In this document: piece by piece, positions 44,655-52,728 of the stretch
Layout: each line of letters starts with the position of its first letter
Numbering within the stretch: the first letter of the stretch is position 1
Origin: Agilicoccus flavus
Lineage (GTDB): Bacteria; Actinomycetota; Actinomycetes; Actinomycetales; Dermatophilaceae
Reading direction: 5' to 3'
NCBI RefSeq assembly: GCF_014857905.1
Contig: NZ_JACYXE010000012.1
Span: 24,054 to 88,053 of the forward strand
DNA length: 64,000 nucleotides
Notes under the pieces: model-generated
The model's input: only the letters and a program-made list of their open reading frames with translations
The model's database searches: none
Told to the model about the DNA's origin: nothing
Program-made: the position numbers and the translations under genes

Positions 44655-45577
44655 GCCCCCGGACCGAAACGGCCCCGACCCATGTCGGCGGCGCGACGAC
44701 GAGCATCCTCGAGATGCGCGAGTGCGGCAAGAACTACGGCAACGTCTCGGCGTTGCGGGGCGTCACGCTCAACGTCCGGCAGGGCGAGGTGACGTGCGTC
44801 CTCGGCGACAACGGCGCCGGCAAGTCGACGCTCATCAAGATCATGGCCGGGCTGCACGATTACAACGCCGGCGAGATGTTCGTCAACGGGGAGCTTCGGC
44901 ACTTCTCGTCCCCCCGCGAGTCGCTGGCCAGCGGGATCGCGACGGTCTACCAGGACCTCGCGCTCGCCCCGCTCATGAGCGTGTGGCGCAACTTCTTCCT
45001 CGGCAACGAGATCAAGAAGGGGTTCCTCGGCACCCTCGACGTCCCGCAGATGAAGAAGGTGTGCGGCGAGGAGCTGACGAAGATGGGGATCGTCATCCCC
45101 GACCTCGACCGGCCCATCGGCGCGCTCTCCGGCGGGCAGAAGCAGTGCATCGCCATCGCCCGCGCGATCTACTTCGGCGCGAAGGTCATCATCCTCGACG
45201 AGCCGACCGCCGCGCTCGGCGTCAAGCAGTCGGGCGTCGTGCTCAAGTACATCGTCAAGGCGCGCGACGCCGGCCTCGGCGTCGTCTTCATCACGCACAA
45301 CCCGCACCACGCCTACCTCGTGGGCAACCACTTCGTCATCCTCAAGCTGGGCCGCGTCGTCCTCGACGCCCACCGCGACGAGATCAGCCTCGACGAGCTG
45401 ACGGCGGAGATGGCGGGCGGCAAGGAGCTCGCCGACCTCAGTCACGAGCTGCGGGCCGCCGACCCCGGCAAGGTCGTCGAACCGCACACCGTGACCGGTG
45501 GTATCGACGCGCCGTCCGGCGTCCTGCCCCGCGTGGGGGAGGACGGCCGGGAGGGCGTCGGTACCCCCCGGAGCTGA
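44651..45577 (+). CDS. Sugar/inositol ABC transporter ATP-binding protein (single domain)
   Basis: 308 residues with one ABC domain: Walker A GDNGAGKST, signature LSGGQKQ, Walker B VIILDEPTAALGV and the switch HN in FITHNPHH. RbsA/MglA proteins have two such domains (~500 residues); this is the single-domain FrcA type, which works as a homodimer. The last ~45 residues are a disordered tail. It completes the importer operon and is followed by a terminator. Confidence 0.92.
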   Translation: MSPRTETAPTHVGGATTSILEMRECGKNYGNVSALRGVTLNVRQGEVTCVLGDNGAGKSTLIKIMAGLHDYNAGEMFVNGELRHFSSPRESLASGIATVYQDLALAPLMSVWRNFFLGNEIKKGFLGTLDVPQMKKVCGEELTKMGIVIPDLDRPIGALSGGQKQCIAIARAIYFGAKVIILDEPTAALGVKQSGVVLKYIVKARDAGLGVVFITHNPHHAYLVGNHFVILKLGRVVLDAHRDEISLDELTAEMAGGKELADLSHELRAADPGKVVEPHTVTGGIDAPSGVLPRVGEDGREGVGTPRS

Positions 45578-45589
45578 CCCACCGGCACA

Positions 45590-45627
45590 CGAGAGCCCCG
45601 GACCGCCGCAGCGGTCCGGGGCTCTCG
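45590..45627. terminator. Bidirectional terminator after the ABC importer
   Basis: Perfect 17-bp arms (45590-45606 and 45611-45627) around a 4-nt loop, 12 nt after the ATPase stop and before the convergent isomerase gene. It has the same design as the hairpin after parB. Confidence 0.88.
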
Positions 45628-45767
45628 CTCGTCCACCTCGGCCGTGCTCACCCACGCCGACGTGGCGACACGGGTGGGCCGTACGGCCAGGGCCCGCGCG
45701 GCGGGATCGGTACGCGGCCCGATCGCCGCGACACAGGCCGCGCCGACGGCCCGATCGCCGCCGACGC

Positions 45768-46589
45768 TCAGCCCGCCGGCGTGAACGCGACGCGGAACGC
45801 CTCGACGGCGGCGAGGGAGTCGCCGGCGGCGTGGGCCTCCATCGCGACGGTGCCGGTGTAACCCGCGGCCGCGAGCGCGCTCGCGACGGCGGGGTAGTGG
45901 ATCTCGCCGGTGCCCGGCTCGCAGCGGCCGGGGACGTCGGCCACCTGGACCTCGCCGACGTAGGGCAGGGCCCGGCGGCAGAGCTCGACGACGTTCCCCT
46001 CGTCGATCTGCGCGTGGTACAGGTCGAGGTTGAGCCGCAGGTGCGGCGAGTCGACCGTCGAGACGAGCGCAAGGCAGTCGGCGGCGGTGGCGAACGGCGT
46101 GCCCGGGTGGTCGACGGCCCGGTTGAGGTTCTCGAGCTCGAAGACGACGCCGTGCCGCTCGCCGACCCGGGCCAGCGCGTCGAGGGTGAGGGCCGCGCGC
46201 GCCCACATGGCCCCGGTCGCCTCGGTGCCGGGCGGCAGCGGGACGACGGGGAGGCCGTTCGGGTCGAGCCCGGTGCCGTGCACGTTGAGGCGGGGCACGC
46301 CGAGCCGCGTGGCGACCCGCGCGGACTCCTCGGCCGTCGCGAGCAGCTCCGCCGCCCCGTCCGGGTCGGCGAGGGTCCCGCGCAGGTACCCGGTCATCGA
46401 CTCGATGACCACGCCGTCGGCGCGCACCCGCTCGAGGTCGTCGAGGTCCTTGTCGGCCCAGCTCCAGATCTCGGCGGCGAACCCGAGTTCGTGCAGGCGG
46501 CGCAGCCGATCGACCAGGGGCAGGTCGGTGAAGACGAGCTCGGCGCAGACGGCGAGGGTGAACGGGCCGGGTCGGGGCGCGTCGGTCAT
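45768..46589 (-). CDS. TIM-barrel isomerase (hydroxypyruvate-isomerase-like)
   Basis: 273 residues of the same barrel superfamily as IolE/IolI, starting FTLAVCAELVFTDLPLVDRLRRLHELGFAAEIWSWADKDLDDL. Metal-site candidates are Glu in VVFELENLNR, Asp-His in LNLDLYHAQI, VQVADVPGR, and Glu in VAMEAHA; this pattern with GEIHYPAV is that of Hyi-type isomerases. GAAAGG precedes the ATG. It is the last gene of the leftward unit of two dehydrogenases and this isomerase. Confidence 0.83.
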   Translation of the reverse strand: MTDAPRPGPFTLAVCAELVFTDLPLVDRLRRLHELGFAAEIWSWADKDLDDLERVRADGVVIESMTGYLRGTLADPDGAAELLATAEESARVATRLGVPRLNVHGTGLDPNGLPVVPLPPGTEATGAMWARAALTLDALARVGERHGVVFELENLNRAVDHPGTPFATAADCLALVSTVDSPHLRLNLDLYHAQIDEGNVVELCRRALPYVGEVQVADVPGRCEPGTGEIHYPAVASALAAAGYTGTVAMEAHAAGDSLAAVEAFRVAFTPAG

Positions 46590-46650
46590 GAGGGGCCTTT
46601 CGTCGAGGGGGTGTCGCGGATCCGTCGCGGGGGGTGCCGCGGGTTCGCGG

Positions 46651-47658
46651 TCAGGACGCGAGGCGGACGGTGCCGCCCGCCTCGACCGATTCGATGCAGC
46701 CCAGGGCGATCCGCAGCGCCTCCCGGGCGTCCCGCGGGCCGACGGCGGGCGGGGTGCCGTCGCGGACGGCGTCCCGGAACGCGGCGAACTCCGCCACGTA
46801 GGCCGCGTCGAGGAGCTCGGTGTCGGCGCGCATCGTCGGCGCGGTCAGGCCGGGGGACGCGTAGTGGCGCACGGTGAGCTGTTGCGGGTCGCCGATCGTC
46901 ACCATGCCGGCCGAGCCGAACACCTCGCCGCGCACGTCGTAGCCGTACGCGGCGGAGAAGCTCGCGTCGGCGGTGGCGATGGCGCCGTTGTCGTACCGGA
47001 TGGTGACGACGGCGGTGTCGATCAGCCCGCCGTGCTTGAAGTCGGGCGCGACGAGGGCGTCCGCCACGGCGGTCACCTCGACCGCCCGCGCGCCGGGGTT
47101 CATCCAGTTGAGCAGGTCGAAGTCGTGGATGAGGGTCTGCGTGAAGATCGTCCAGGCCGGGACCCGGCCGGGGTCGGCGAGGCCGGGGTCGCGGGTGCAC
47201 GAGCGCAGCAGGTGCGGCGTGCCGATCCCGCCGGAGGCGACGATGTCGTGCGCGGCGACGAAGTCGGCGGCGAACCGCCGGTTGAAGCCGACCTGCAGCG
47301 GCACGCCGGCCCGCTCGACCGCCTCGACGACCCGGTCGGCCTCGGCCAGGGTCATCGCCATCGGCTTCTCGCAGAAGATCGCCTTGCCGGCCTCCGCGGC
47401 CGCGACGGACAGGTCGGCGTGCGCGACGGACGAGCTCGTGATGGCGACGGCGTCGACGTCCGGGTCGGCGAACACGTCGTGGACGTCGGTGACGGCCCGG
47501 GCCCCGAACGGGCCCGCGAGGCGCTCCGCGGCGCCCGGCACCGGGTCGGCGACCGCGGTGAGGCGCACTCCGGGCAGCCGCTCGGCGAGGATCCGGGCGT
47601 GGTTCGTCCCGATGCGGCCGGCGCCGATCAGCGCGACCCGCAGGGGGGTGGATGTCAT
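46651..47658 (-). CDS. Gfo/Idh/MocA oxidoreductase (inositol 2-dehydrogenase-like)
   Basis: 335 residues, VALIGAGRIGTNHARIL, CEKPMAMTLAEADRVV, QVGFNRRFAADF and TLIHDFDLLNWM. The QVGFNRRFD-like and LIHDFDLxRW patterns are those of IolG-type inositol dehydrogenases, perhaps the closest IolG match of the four. Start is ATG 47658 with GAAAGAGG upstream. It is the middle gene of the leftward unit. Confidence 0.88.
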   Translation of the reverse strand: MTSTPLRVALIGAGRIGTNHARILAERLPGVRLTAVADPVPGAAERLAGPFGARAVTDVHDVFADPDVDAVAITSSSVAHADLSVAAAEAGKAIFCEKPMAMTLAEADRVVEAVERAGVPLQVGFNRRFAADFVAAHDIVASGGIGTPHLLRSCTRDPGLADPGRVPAWTIFTQTLIHDFDLLNWMNPGARAVEVTAVADALVAPDFKHGGLIDTAVVTIRYDNGAIATADASFSAAYGYDVRGEVFGSAGMVTIGDPQQLTVRHYASPGLTAPTMRADTELLDAAYVAEFAAFRDAVRDGTPPAVGPRDAREALRIALGCIESVEAGGTVRLAS

Positions 47659-47741
47659 GGGGGCCTCTTTCGGGCTCGGGGGTCGGGTCTGCGGCGGCGC
47701 CGGCCGGGTGCCCGTGGGTGGGAGCTCCCGGCCACCGCCGT

Positions 47742-48923
47742 TCAGTCGTCGATGCGGATCGCGGCGCCGCCGGCGGCGGCCGACTCGGTGACGGCGGCGA
47801 GGATGCGCAGGTTGCGCAGTCCGTCGCGCATCGGCGCGACGGGGGGCAGCGTGTCGAGGCCGGCGACCTGCTCGAGCATCGCGCGGGCCTGGAACACGAA
47901 CAGGTCGTTGCTGCCGAAGTTGACGCTCGGGAAGTCCATCGCCATGCCGCGCGTGACGTAGGGGTGGTGGGGGCCGACGATCACCTGTCGGTAGCCGCCC
48001 GTGCCGGCCGGGGACGACCCGTCGACGTACCCGAACTCGCCCGGCCGCTCCATGTCGAAGGAGGCCGCGCCCCGGGTTCCCGAGACCTGGAACTTGAGCT
48101 GGTTCGCGTGCCCGAACGTCGCCCGGGACACCGACAGCGTGGCGGCCGCGCCGCTCGCGAATCGGGCGGTGAACGTCGCGACGTCCTCGTTCTCGACGGG
48201 CTCGGCCGTCTCGGAGAGCGCGGCCGCGCCGTGCCCGACGACGTGCCCGGCGGGCAGGAACCGCTCGGTGATCGACGTCGAGAACACGGCCCCCGACACC
48301 GACTCGATCGGGCCGCAGAGGAACTCGGCCGTGTCGGTGAGGTGACTGCCGATGTCGGCGAGGGCGCCCGAACCGGGGCCGCCGCGGTATCGCCAGCTCA
48401 TGGGCCCGGACGCGTCGACGCCGTAGTCGCACCAGTACTGCCCCGAGAAGTGGACGACGTCCCCCAGCTCGGCGCCGATGCGGTCCCGGATCGCGGCGAT
48501 CGCCGGCTGGCGGCGGTAGACGAAGCCCGTCGTCGCGACGAGGTCGGGGTGGGCGTCGGCCGCCGCGACCATCGCCTCGGCGTCCGCCACGCTCGGCGCG
48601 AGCGGCTTCTCGCACAGGACGTGCTTGCCGGCGGCGAGGAGCGCCTCGACCATCTCGCGGTGGAGGTGGTTGGCGACGACGACCGAGACGACGTCGATGT
48701 CGTCCGCCTCGACGATCCGGCGCCAGTCGGACTCGGCCCGCTCGTATCCGTACCGGCGGGCGCCGTCGGCCGCGAGGGCCTCGTCGAGGTCCGAGACGGC
48801 GACGAGCCGCACCGGGGGCAGCGGCGGGTCGAAGACCGCGGGGGCGTTGCGGTACCCCGCGAGGTGGGCGCGTCCGGCCATGCCGGCCCCGATGACGGCG
48901 AGACCGATGTCGTTGCGGCTCAT
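47742..48923 (-). CDS. Gfo/Idh/MocA oxidoreductase
   Basis: 393 residues, longer than the other three paralogues. GLAVIGAGMAGRAHLAGYRNA, CEKPLAPSVADAEAMV, TGFVYRRQPAI and GALADIGSHLTDTAEFLCGPI are the Rossmann, lysine and Asp/His motifs. The C-terminal half (SGQYWCDYGVDASGPMSWRYRGG) resembles dehydrogenases acting on scyllo- or D-chiro-inositol or sugar derivatives; assignment is uncertain. GGAAGGA precedes the ATG at 48923. It is first of the leftward unit controlled by the operator at 48991. Confidence 0.86.
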   Translation of the reverse strand: MSRNDIGLAVIGAGMAGRAHLAGYRNAPAVFDPPLPPVRLVAVSDLDEALAADGARRYGYERAESDWRRIVEADDIDVVSVVVANHLHREMVEALLAAGKHVLCEKPLAPSVADAEAMVAAADAHPDLVATTGFVYRRQPAIAAIRDRIGAELGDVVHFSGQYWCDYGVDASGPMSWRYRGGPGSGALADIGSHLTDTAEFLCGPIESVSGAVFSTSITERFLPAGHVVGHGAAALSETAEPVENEDVATFTARFASGAAATLSVSRATFGHANQLKFQVSGTRGAASFDMERPGEFGYVDGSSPAGTGGYRQVIVGPHHPYVTRGMAMDFPSVNFGSNDLFVFQARAMLEQVAGLDTLPPVAPMRDGLRNLRILAAVTESAAAGGAAIRIDD

Positions 48924-48959
48924 GCGAGCTTCGTCCTTCCGGAGGGGAGCGGAAACCTC

Positions 48960-49006
48960 AGTCTTCCGGCCGCCCCACGTGACGTCAACCAAATGTCCTG
49001 ACAAAT
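48960..49006 (-). promoter_or_regulatory. Inositol-regulon operator and promoter, leftward unit
   Basis: Operator AAATGTCCTGACAAAT (48991-49006) is the best palindrome of the set. On the minus strand it is followed after 2 bp by TTGACG (48988-48983) and, after 17 bp, AAGACT (48965-48960). Confidence 0.85.
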
Positions 49007-49033
49007 CGGCCGGCGGGCGGCCAGCGGCTCGGC

Positions 49034-49089
49034 AAATGATCTGACATATGAACAAAGCCTTGACATGGCGCCCGCCAGGTCGCTTGGGT
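49034..49089 (+). promoter_or_regulatory. Inositol-regulon operators and promoter of the stress protein-MFS unit
   Basis: AAATGATCTGACATAT (49034-49049) matches the operator at 13 of 16 positions. A second, half-conserved copy ending ACAAAG (49042-49057) stands 2 bp before TTGACA (49060-49065), the usual phasing. TTGGGT (49084-49089) is a weak -10. Confidence 0.72.
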
Positions 49090-49191
49090 GTCCGCGGACC
49101 CCGGCGGTGCCCCGGGGTTCTCGGCCGCCGCCCGTCCGTCGCGGACGCCGGCCCGTTCGACCCGGGGCACCCCACCCGAAGGAGTCCCGCC

Positions 49192-49554
49192 ATGACCGTC
49201 ATGGTCGCCGTCCCCGACAGCGAAGAGGGCGTGCGCGCCCTCGAGGCCGCCATCGCCGAGGCGGGTGAGCGCGGCACCGGCCTCGTCGTCGTCAACCTCA
49301 CCCTGGGCGAGATCGACCTCGCCGACGTCCCCGAGGGCATGGCCTGCGAGCTCGTGGGCCGCAAGGGGCGGACCGACCGCGACCCGGCCGACACCGTGCT
49401 GCACGCGTTGTCCGCCCACCCGGACGTCGACCGCCTCGTCATCGGGGTGGCCCGCCGCAGCCCCGTCGGGAAGCTCCTGCTCGGCAGCCTCAGCCAGCGC
49501 CTCATCCTCGAGGCCGACGTGCCGGTCCTCGCGGTCAAGCTGACCGCCCACTGA
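49192..49554 (+). CDS. Universal stress protein family protein
   Basis: 120-residue UspA-fold protein, slightly short. MTVMVAVPDSEEGVRALEAAIAEAGERGTGLVVVNL opens the fold and GVARRSPVGKLLLGSLSQRLILEADVPVLAVK is the ATP-binding end motif. It lies 103 nt after an inositol-regulon promoter and upstream of the MFS porter gene, so it is probably expressed with the pathway. Its role there is unknown. Confidence 0.85.
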   Translation: MTVMVAVPDSEEGVRALEAAIAEAGERGTGLVVVNLTLGEIDLADVPEGMACELVGRKGRTDRDPADTVLHALSAHPDVDRLVIGVARRSPVGKLLLGSLSQRLILEADVPVLAVKLTAH

Positions 49555-49686
49555 CCCGGGGCGGTCCGCGCCGTCCACCTCTCGCCGTCGCCGGTTCCAG
49601 GCGCCTCATCGCCGCGGACCCGGCCGGTCACCCGGCACAGACACCGTCGTCGCCGCCCACCCGGGCGCCTCGTGAAGGACGTTCCC

Positions 49687-51117
49687 ATGACCCACACCGC
49701 ATCCCAGGACACCCCCCGCGGGGTCGAGCTGCCGCCCCTACAGCCGGGCCCCCACCAACGCCGCCTCGACCTCATCGCCGTCGTCGCCACCTTCGGCGGC
49801 CTGCTCTTCGGCTACGACACGGGCGTCATCAACGGCGCCCTCGAACCCATGAAGGCCGATCTCGGCCTGACGACGGTGACCGAGGGCCTGGTCACCGCGA
49901 CCCTGCTCATCGGGGCCGCGGTCGGGGCGCTCGCGTCCGGCATCCTCAACGACCGACTCGGCCGCAAGCAGACCCTGACGATCATCGCGGTCGTCTTCTT
50001 CGTCGGCACGCTGGGCTGCGTCTTCGCTCCGGGGCTCGGGGTCATGCTGCCGTCCCGCTTCGTCCTCGGCCTCGCCGTCGGCGCCGCGTCGGCGACCGTG
50101 CCCGTGTACCTCGCCGAGCTCGCCCCGACGGAGCGCCGCGGCACCCTGAGCGGCCGCAACGAACTGGCCATCGTCCTCGGCCAGATGCTCGCCTTCGTCA
50201 TCAACGCGATCATCGCGAGCCTGTGGGGCCAGCACGAGGGTGTGTGGCGATACATGCTCGCCGTCTGCGCGATCCCCGCGGTCTTCCTCTTCCTCGGCAT
50301 GCTGCGGATGCCGGAGTCGCCCCGCTGGCTCATCTCGAAGGGCCGCCAGGAAGACGCCCTCGGCGTGCTCATGCAGGTCCGCACGGAGGACCGCGCTCGC
50401 GCCGAGATGGCCGAGGTCGAGCATCTCGCCGACGAGGAGGCCGAGTCCCAGACGGGTGGCCTGTCCGACCTCGGGGTGGACTGGGTCCGGCGGCTCATCG
50501 TCATCGGCTGCGGCCTGGCCGCCGCCCAGCAGGTGACGGGCATCAACTCGATCATGTACTACGGCACGCAGCTGCTCACCGAGGCCGGCTTCACCGCCCG
50601 CGCGGCCATCATCGCGAACGTGGCCAACGGCGTCCTCGCCGTCGTGGGCACGGCGATCTGCCTCTTCGTCGTCATCGACCGGGTCGCCCGCCGCAAGCTC
50701 ATCATCTTCGGCTTCGTCGCGACGACCACGATCCACGGCCTCATCACCGTGGTCGCCACCGTCATGCCGGCCGGCACGACCCGCGCCTACGTCATCCTCG
50801 TGCTGTGCGTGACGTTCGTCTTCTTCATGCAGTGCTGCCTCAACGCCCCGGTCTGGGTGGCCCTGTCCGAGCTCTTCCCGCTCCGGTTGCGCGGGATCGG
50901 CATGGGCCTGTCCATCCTGTGCATGTGGCTCGTCAACGCGGCCCTGACCTTCGCCTTCCCGGTCGTCGTCGGCGTGGCGGGGCTGCAGGGCATGTTCGGC
51001 ATCTTCTTCGTCGTCGGCCTCGTGGCCATCGTCTTCCTGTGGAAGATGCTGCCGAACACGAGCGGCCGCTCCCTCGAGGAGCTCGAGGAGTCCTTCAGCC
51101 AGGGGCAGTTCGTCTGA
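49687..51117 (+). CDS. MFS sugar porter, probable inositol transporter (IolT-like)
   Basis: 476 residues with 12 helices. All sugar-porter motifs are present: GGLLFGYDTGVINGAL, GxxxDRLGRK (NDRLGRKQ), PESPRWLISKG, QQVTGINSIMYYGTQL, and PVWVALSELFPLRLRGIGMG. The D-G-V-I-N signature of helix 1 is shared with IolT transporters. GAAGGAC precedes ATG 49687. It lies in the same direction as the stress-protein gene and probably in one unit. Proton-coupled inositol uptake is inferred from family plus regulon. Confidence 0.9.
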   Translation: MTHTASQDTPRGVELPPLQPGPHQRRLDLIAVVATFGGLLFGYDTGVINGALEPMKADLGLTTVTEGLVTATLLIGAAVGALASGILNDRLGRKQTLTIIAVVFFVGTLGCVFAPGLGVMLPSRFVLGLAVGAASATVPVYLAELAPTERRGTLSGRNELAIVLGQMLAFVINAIIASLWGQHEGVWRYMLAVCAIPAVFLFLGMLRMPESPRWLISKGRQEDALGVLMQVRTEDRARAEMAEVEHLADEEAESQTGGLSDLGVDWVRRLIVIGCGLAAAQQVTGINSIMYYGTQLLTEAGFTARAAIIANVANGVLAVVGTAICLFVVIDRVARRKLIIFGFVATTTIHGLITVVATVMPAGTTRAYVILVLCVTFVFFMQCCLNAPVWVALSELFPLRLRGIGMGLSILCMWLVNAALTFAFPVVVGVAGLQGMFGIFFVVGLVAIVFLWKMLPNTSGRSLEELEESFSQGQFV

Positions 51118-51127
51118 GCACGACCCG

Positions 51128-52285
51128 TCAGACCCGCCGGGCCTCGTAGGCCGCCAGGGTGGTCGCGAGGTCCGGCGGGCTCGCCGCGGAGGCGAGGGCG
51201 GCGCGGACGTGATCGGCCTGGGAGGCCGGCGCGCGACCCCCGACGGGCGGGTCGAGGTCGAGGTTCGTCGGGAACGGGTACCCCTCGGCGCTCGCGGCGA
51301 CGACGCGGTGGGCGGCGGCCTCGTCGAGGTCACCGGCGGTGCGCGCCGCCAGGAGCGCCGGGTAGATCGCCTCGACGACCCGGCGCCGGTCCACGGTCTC
51401 CATGGCGCGCCCGAAGGCCGAGCTCACCTGCAGCAGGTTGGCCATGCGGAGGATGTCGGCCGAGTGGTTCGTGCCGGCCGCGTGGAACAGCGCGGGGTTG
51501 AAGAACACGGCGTCGCCCTTGCGCAGCGGCAGCTGCACGTGGTGCCGGTCGAAGTGGGCCTTGAACGGCTCCAGCCACCAGGCGAGGTAGCCCGGGGCGT
51601 ACCGGTGGCTGTGCGGCAGGTAGAGGGTCGGGCCGGACTCGACGGGCATGTCGACGTGGGCGACCGCGCCCTGCAGCGTGAGGGCGGGCGAGAGCCCGTG
51701 CACGTGCGTGGGGAACCGCGCGGCCCGATCCGCCGACAGGAACCCGAGGTGGTAGTCGCGATGCACGTCCTGGCGGGTCCCGCCGGGGTTGACGACGTTG
51801 ACCTGGCTCGTCACCTGGTAGTCGGGCCCGAGCCAGGCCGTGGCGGCGAGCGCGAGCATGTCGTTGGCGTAGTAGCGCACGAAGGTCTCGGGCCGGGCGA
51901 CCGCGAGCTTCTCGAGCGCGTTCCAGACGCGGTCGTTCGCGCCGGGCTTCGCGAAGTGGTCGCCGACCTCGTGACCGGCGGCGCGCTGCGCGGCGATGAG
52001 CTCCTGGAACGCGGCGGTCGTCTCGTCGATCGTCGCGGCGTCGAACGCGCCGGCGAGGACGACGATGCCGGGGCCGTCGGAGAGGGCCCGGGCCAGCTCG
52101 GCGCGGACGGCGTCGGTGTCGGCGACCGCGCGAAGGCGGGTGGCGTCGTAGGTGAGCACGCCCTCGACGAGGCCCTCGGCGTGGGGATAGTCGTCCGCGC
52201 GCGTGGCGGCCAGACCCTCCTCGACGAGCGCGACGAGATCCTCGACGCGGCAGGAGTCCATGGCGAAGTAGGCGGGTGCGCTCAT
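51128..52285 (-). CDS. Phytanoyl-CoA dioxygenase (PhyH)-family oxygenase
   Basis: 385-residue Fe(II)/2-oxoglutarate-type oxygenase. The facial triad is suggested by HRD in QDVHRDYHLG and the distal His in FHAAGTNHSADILR, whose Arg would bind 2-oxoglutarate; TLYLPHSHRYAPG lies between. It converges on the MFS gene with 10 nt between the stops. No operator of the regulon was found upstream, so a link to inositol is only positional. Substrate is unknown. Confidence 0.85.
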   Translation of the reverse strand: MSAPAYFAMDSCRVEDLVALVEEGLAATRADDYPHAEGLVEGVLTYDATRLRAVADTDAVRAELARALSDGPGIVVLAGAFDAATIDETTAAFQELIAAQRAAGHEVGDHFAKPGANDRVWNALEKLAVARPETFVRYYANDMLALAATAWLGPDYQVTSQVNVVNPGGTRQDVHRDYHLGFLSADRAARFPTHVHGLSPALTLQGAVAHVDMPVESGPTLYLPHSHRYAPGYLAWWLEPFKAHFDRHHVQLPLRKGDAVFFNPALFHAAGTNHSADILRMANLLQVSSAFGRAMETVDRRRVVEAIYPALLAARTAGDLDEAAAHRVVAASAEGYPFPTNLDLDPPVGGRAPASQADHVRAALASAASPPDLATTLAAYEARRV

Positions 52286-52452
52286 GCGGACATGCTCGGC
52301 CGGAACGGCGGGGCGGCGCCGCCCGGGAACCACATCGTGAGATGGCGCTTCTGACCGGGGGCGGGCGAGCGGAGGCGGTGACGCGTGACATCTCAGCCCG
52401 CGGATGCGCGCGGGTCCGGGGCGGGCGAGGTGCCGGGCCCGGACATGAAAGC

Positions 52453-52482
52453 GGGGTCGGTCACCACTGTGTGACCGACCCC
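52453..52482 (-). terminator. Terminator downstream of the small membrane protein gene
   Basis: Perfect 12-bp arms GGGGTCGGTCAC (52453-52464) and its complement (52471-52482) with a 6-nt loop, 18 nt beyond the stop codon of the leftward gene. Confidence 0.75.
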
Positions 52483-52500
52483 GACGTGCAGCGGTGGTGC

Positions 52501-52728
52501 TCAGACCTGCGTCGTCGGGGTCACCATGGCACGCGCGCTGTGCGCGACCATCAGGCCCACGGAGACGAGGGCGGTGAGCCCGGCGAACAGGGTGACGCCG
52601 GCGATGCCGCTGACGAGACCCGTAACCAGCAGCACGAGGGCGATGGCCGCGAAGACCACCGCGTCGAAGGTGACGAGGTCGCCCAGGTACAGGTCGACAT
52701 CGGTGGTGGGACGAGTGAAGTCCGTCAT
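52501..52728 (-). CDS. Small two-helix membrane protein
   Basis: 75 residues, unrecognised. After a polar start (MTDFTRPTTDVDLYLGDLV) come two hydrophobic helices (AVVFAAIALVLLVTGLVSGIAG and LFAGLTALVSVGLMVAHSA). GGAG stands 6 nt before the ATG and a terminator follows the stop, so it looks like a real monocistronic gene. Confidence 0.7.
   Translation of the reverse strand: MTDFTRPTTDVDLYLGDLVTFDAVVFAAIALVLLVTGLVSGIAGVTLFAGLTALVSVGLMVAHSARAMVTPTTQV

Noticed and set aside
24268..51117. Integrative element with integrase or attachment sites
   Set aside because: No integrase, recombinase, tRNA gene or flanking direct repeat was seen.
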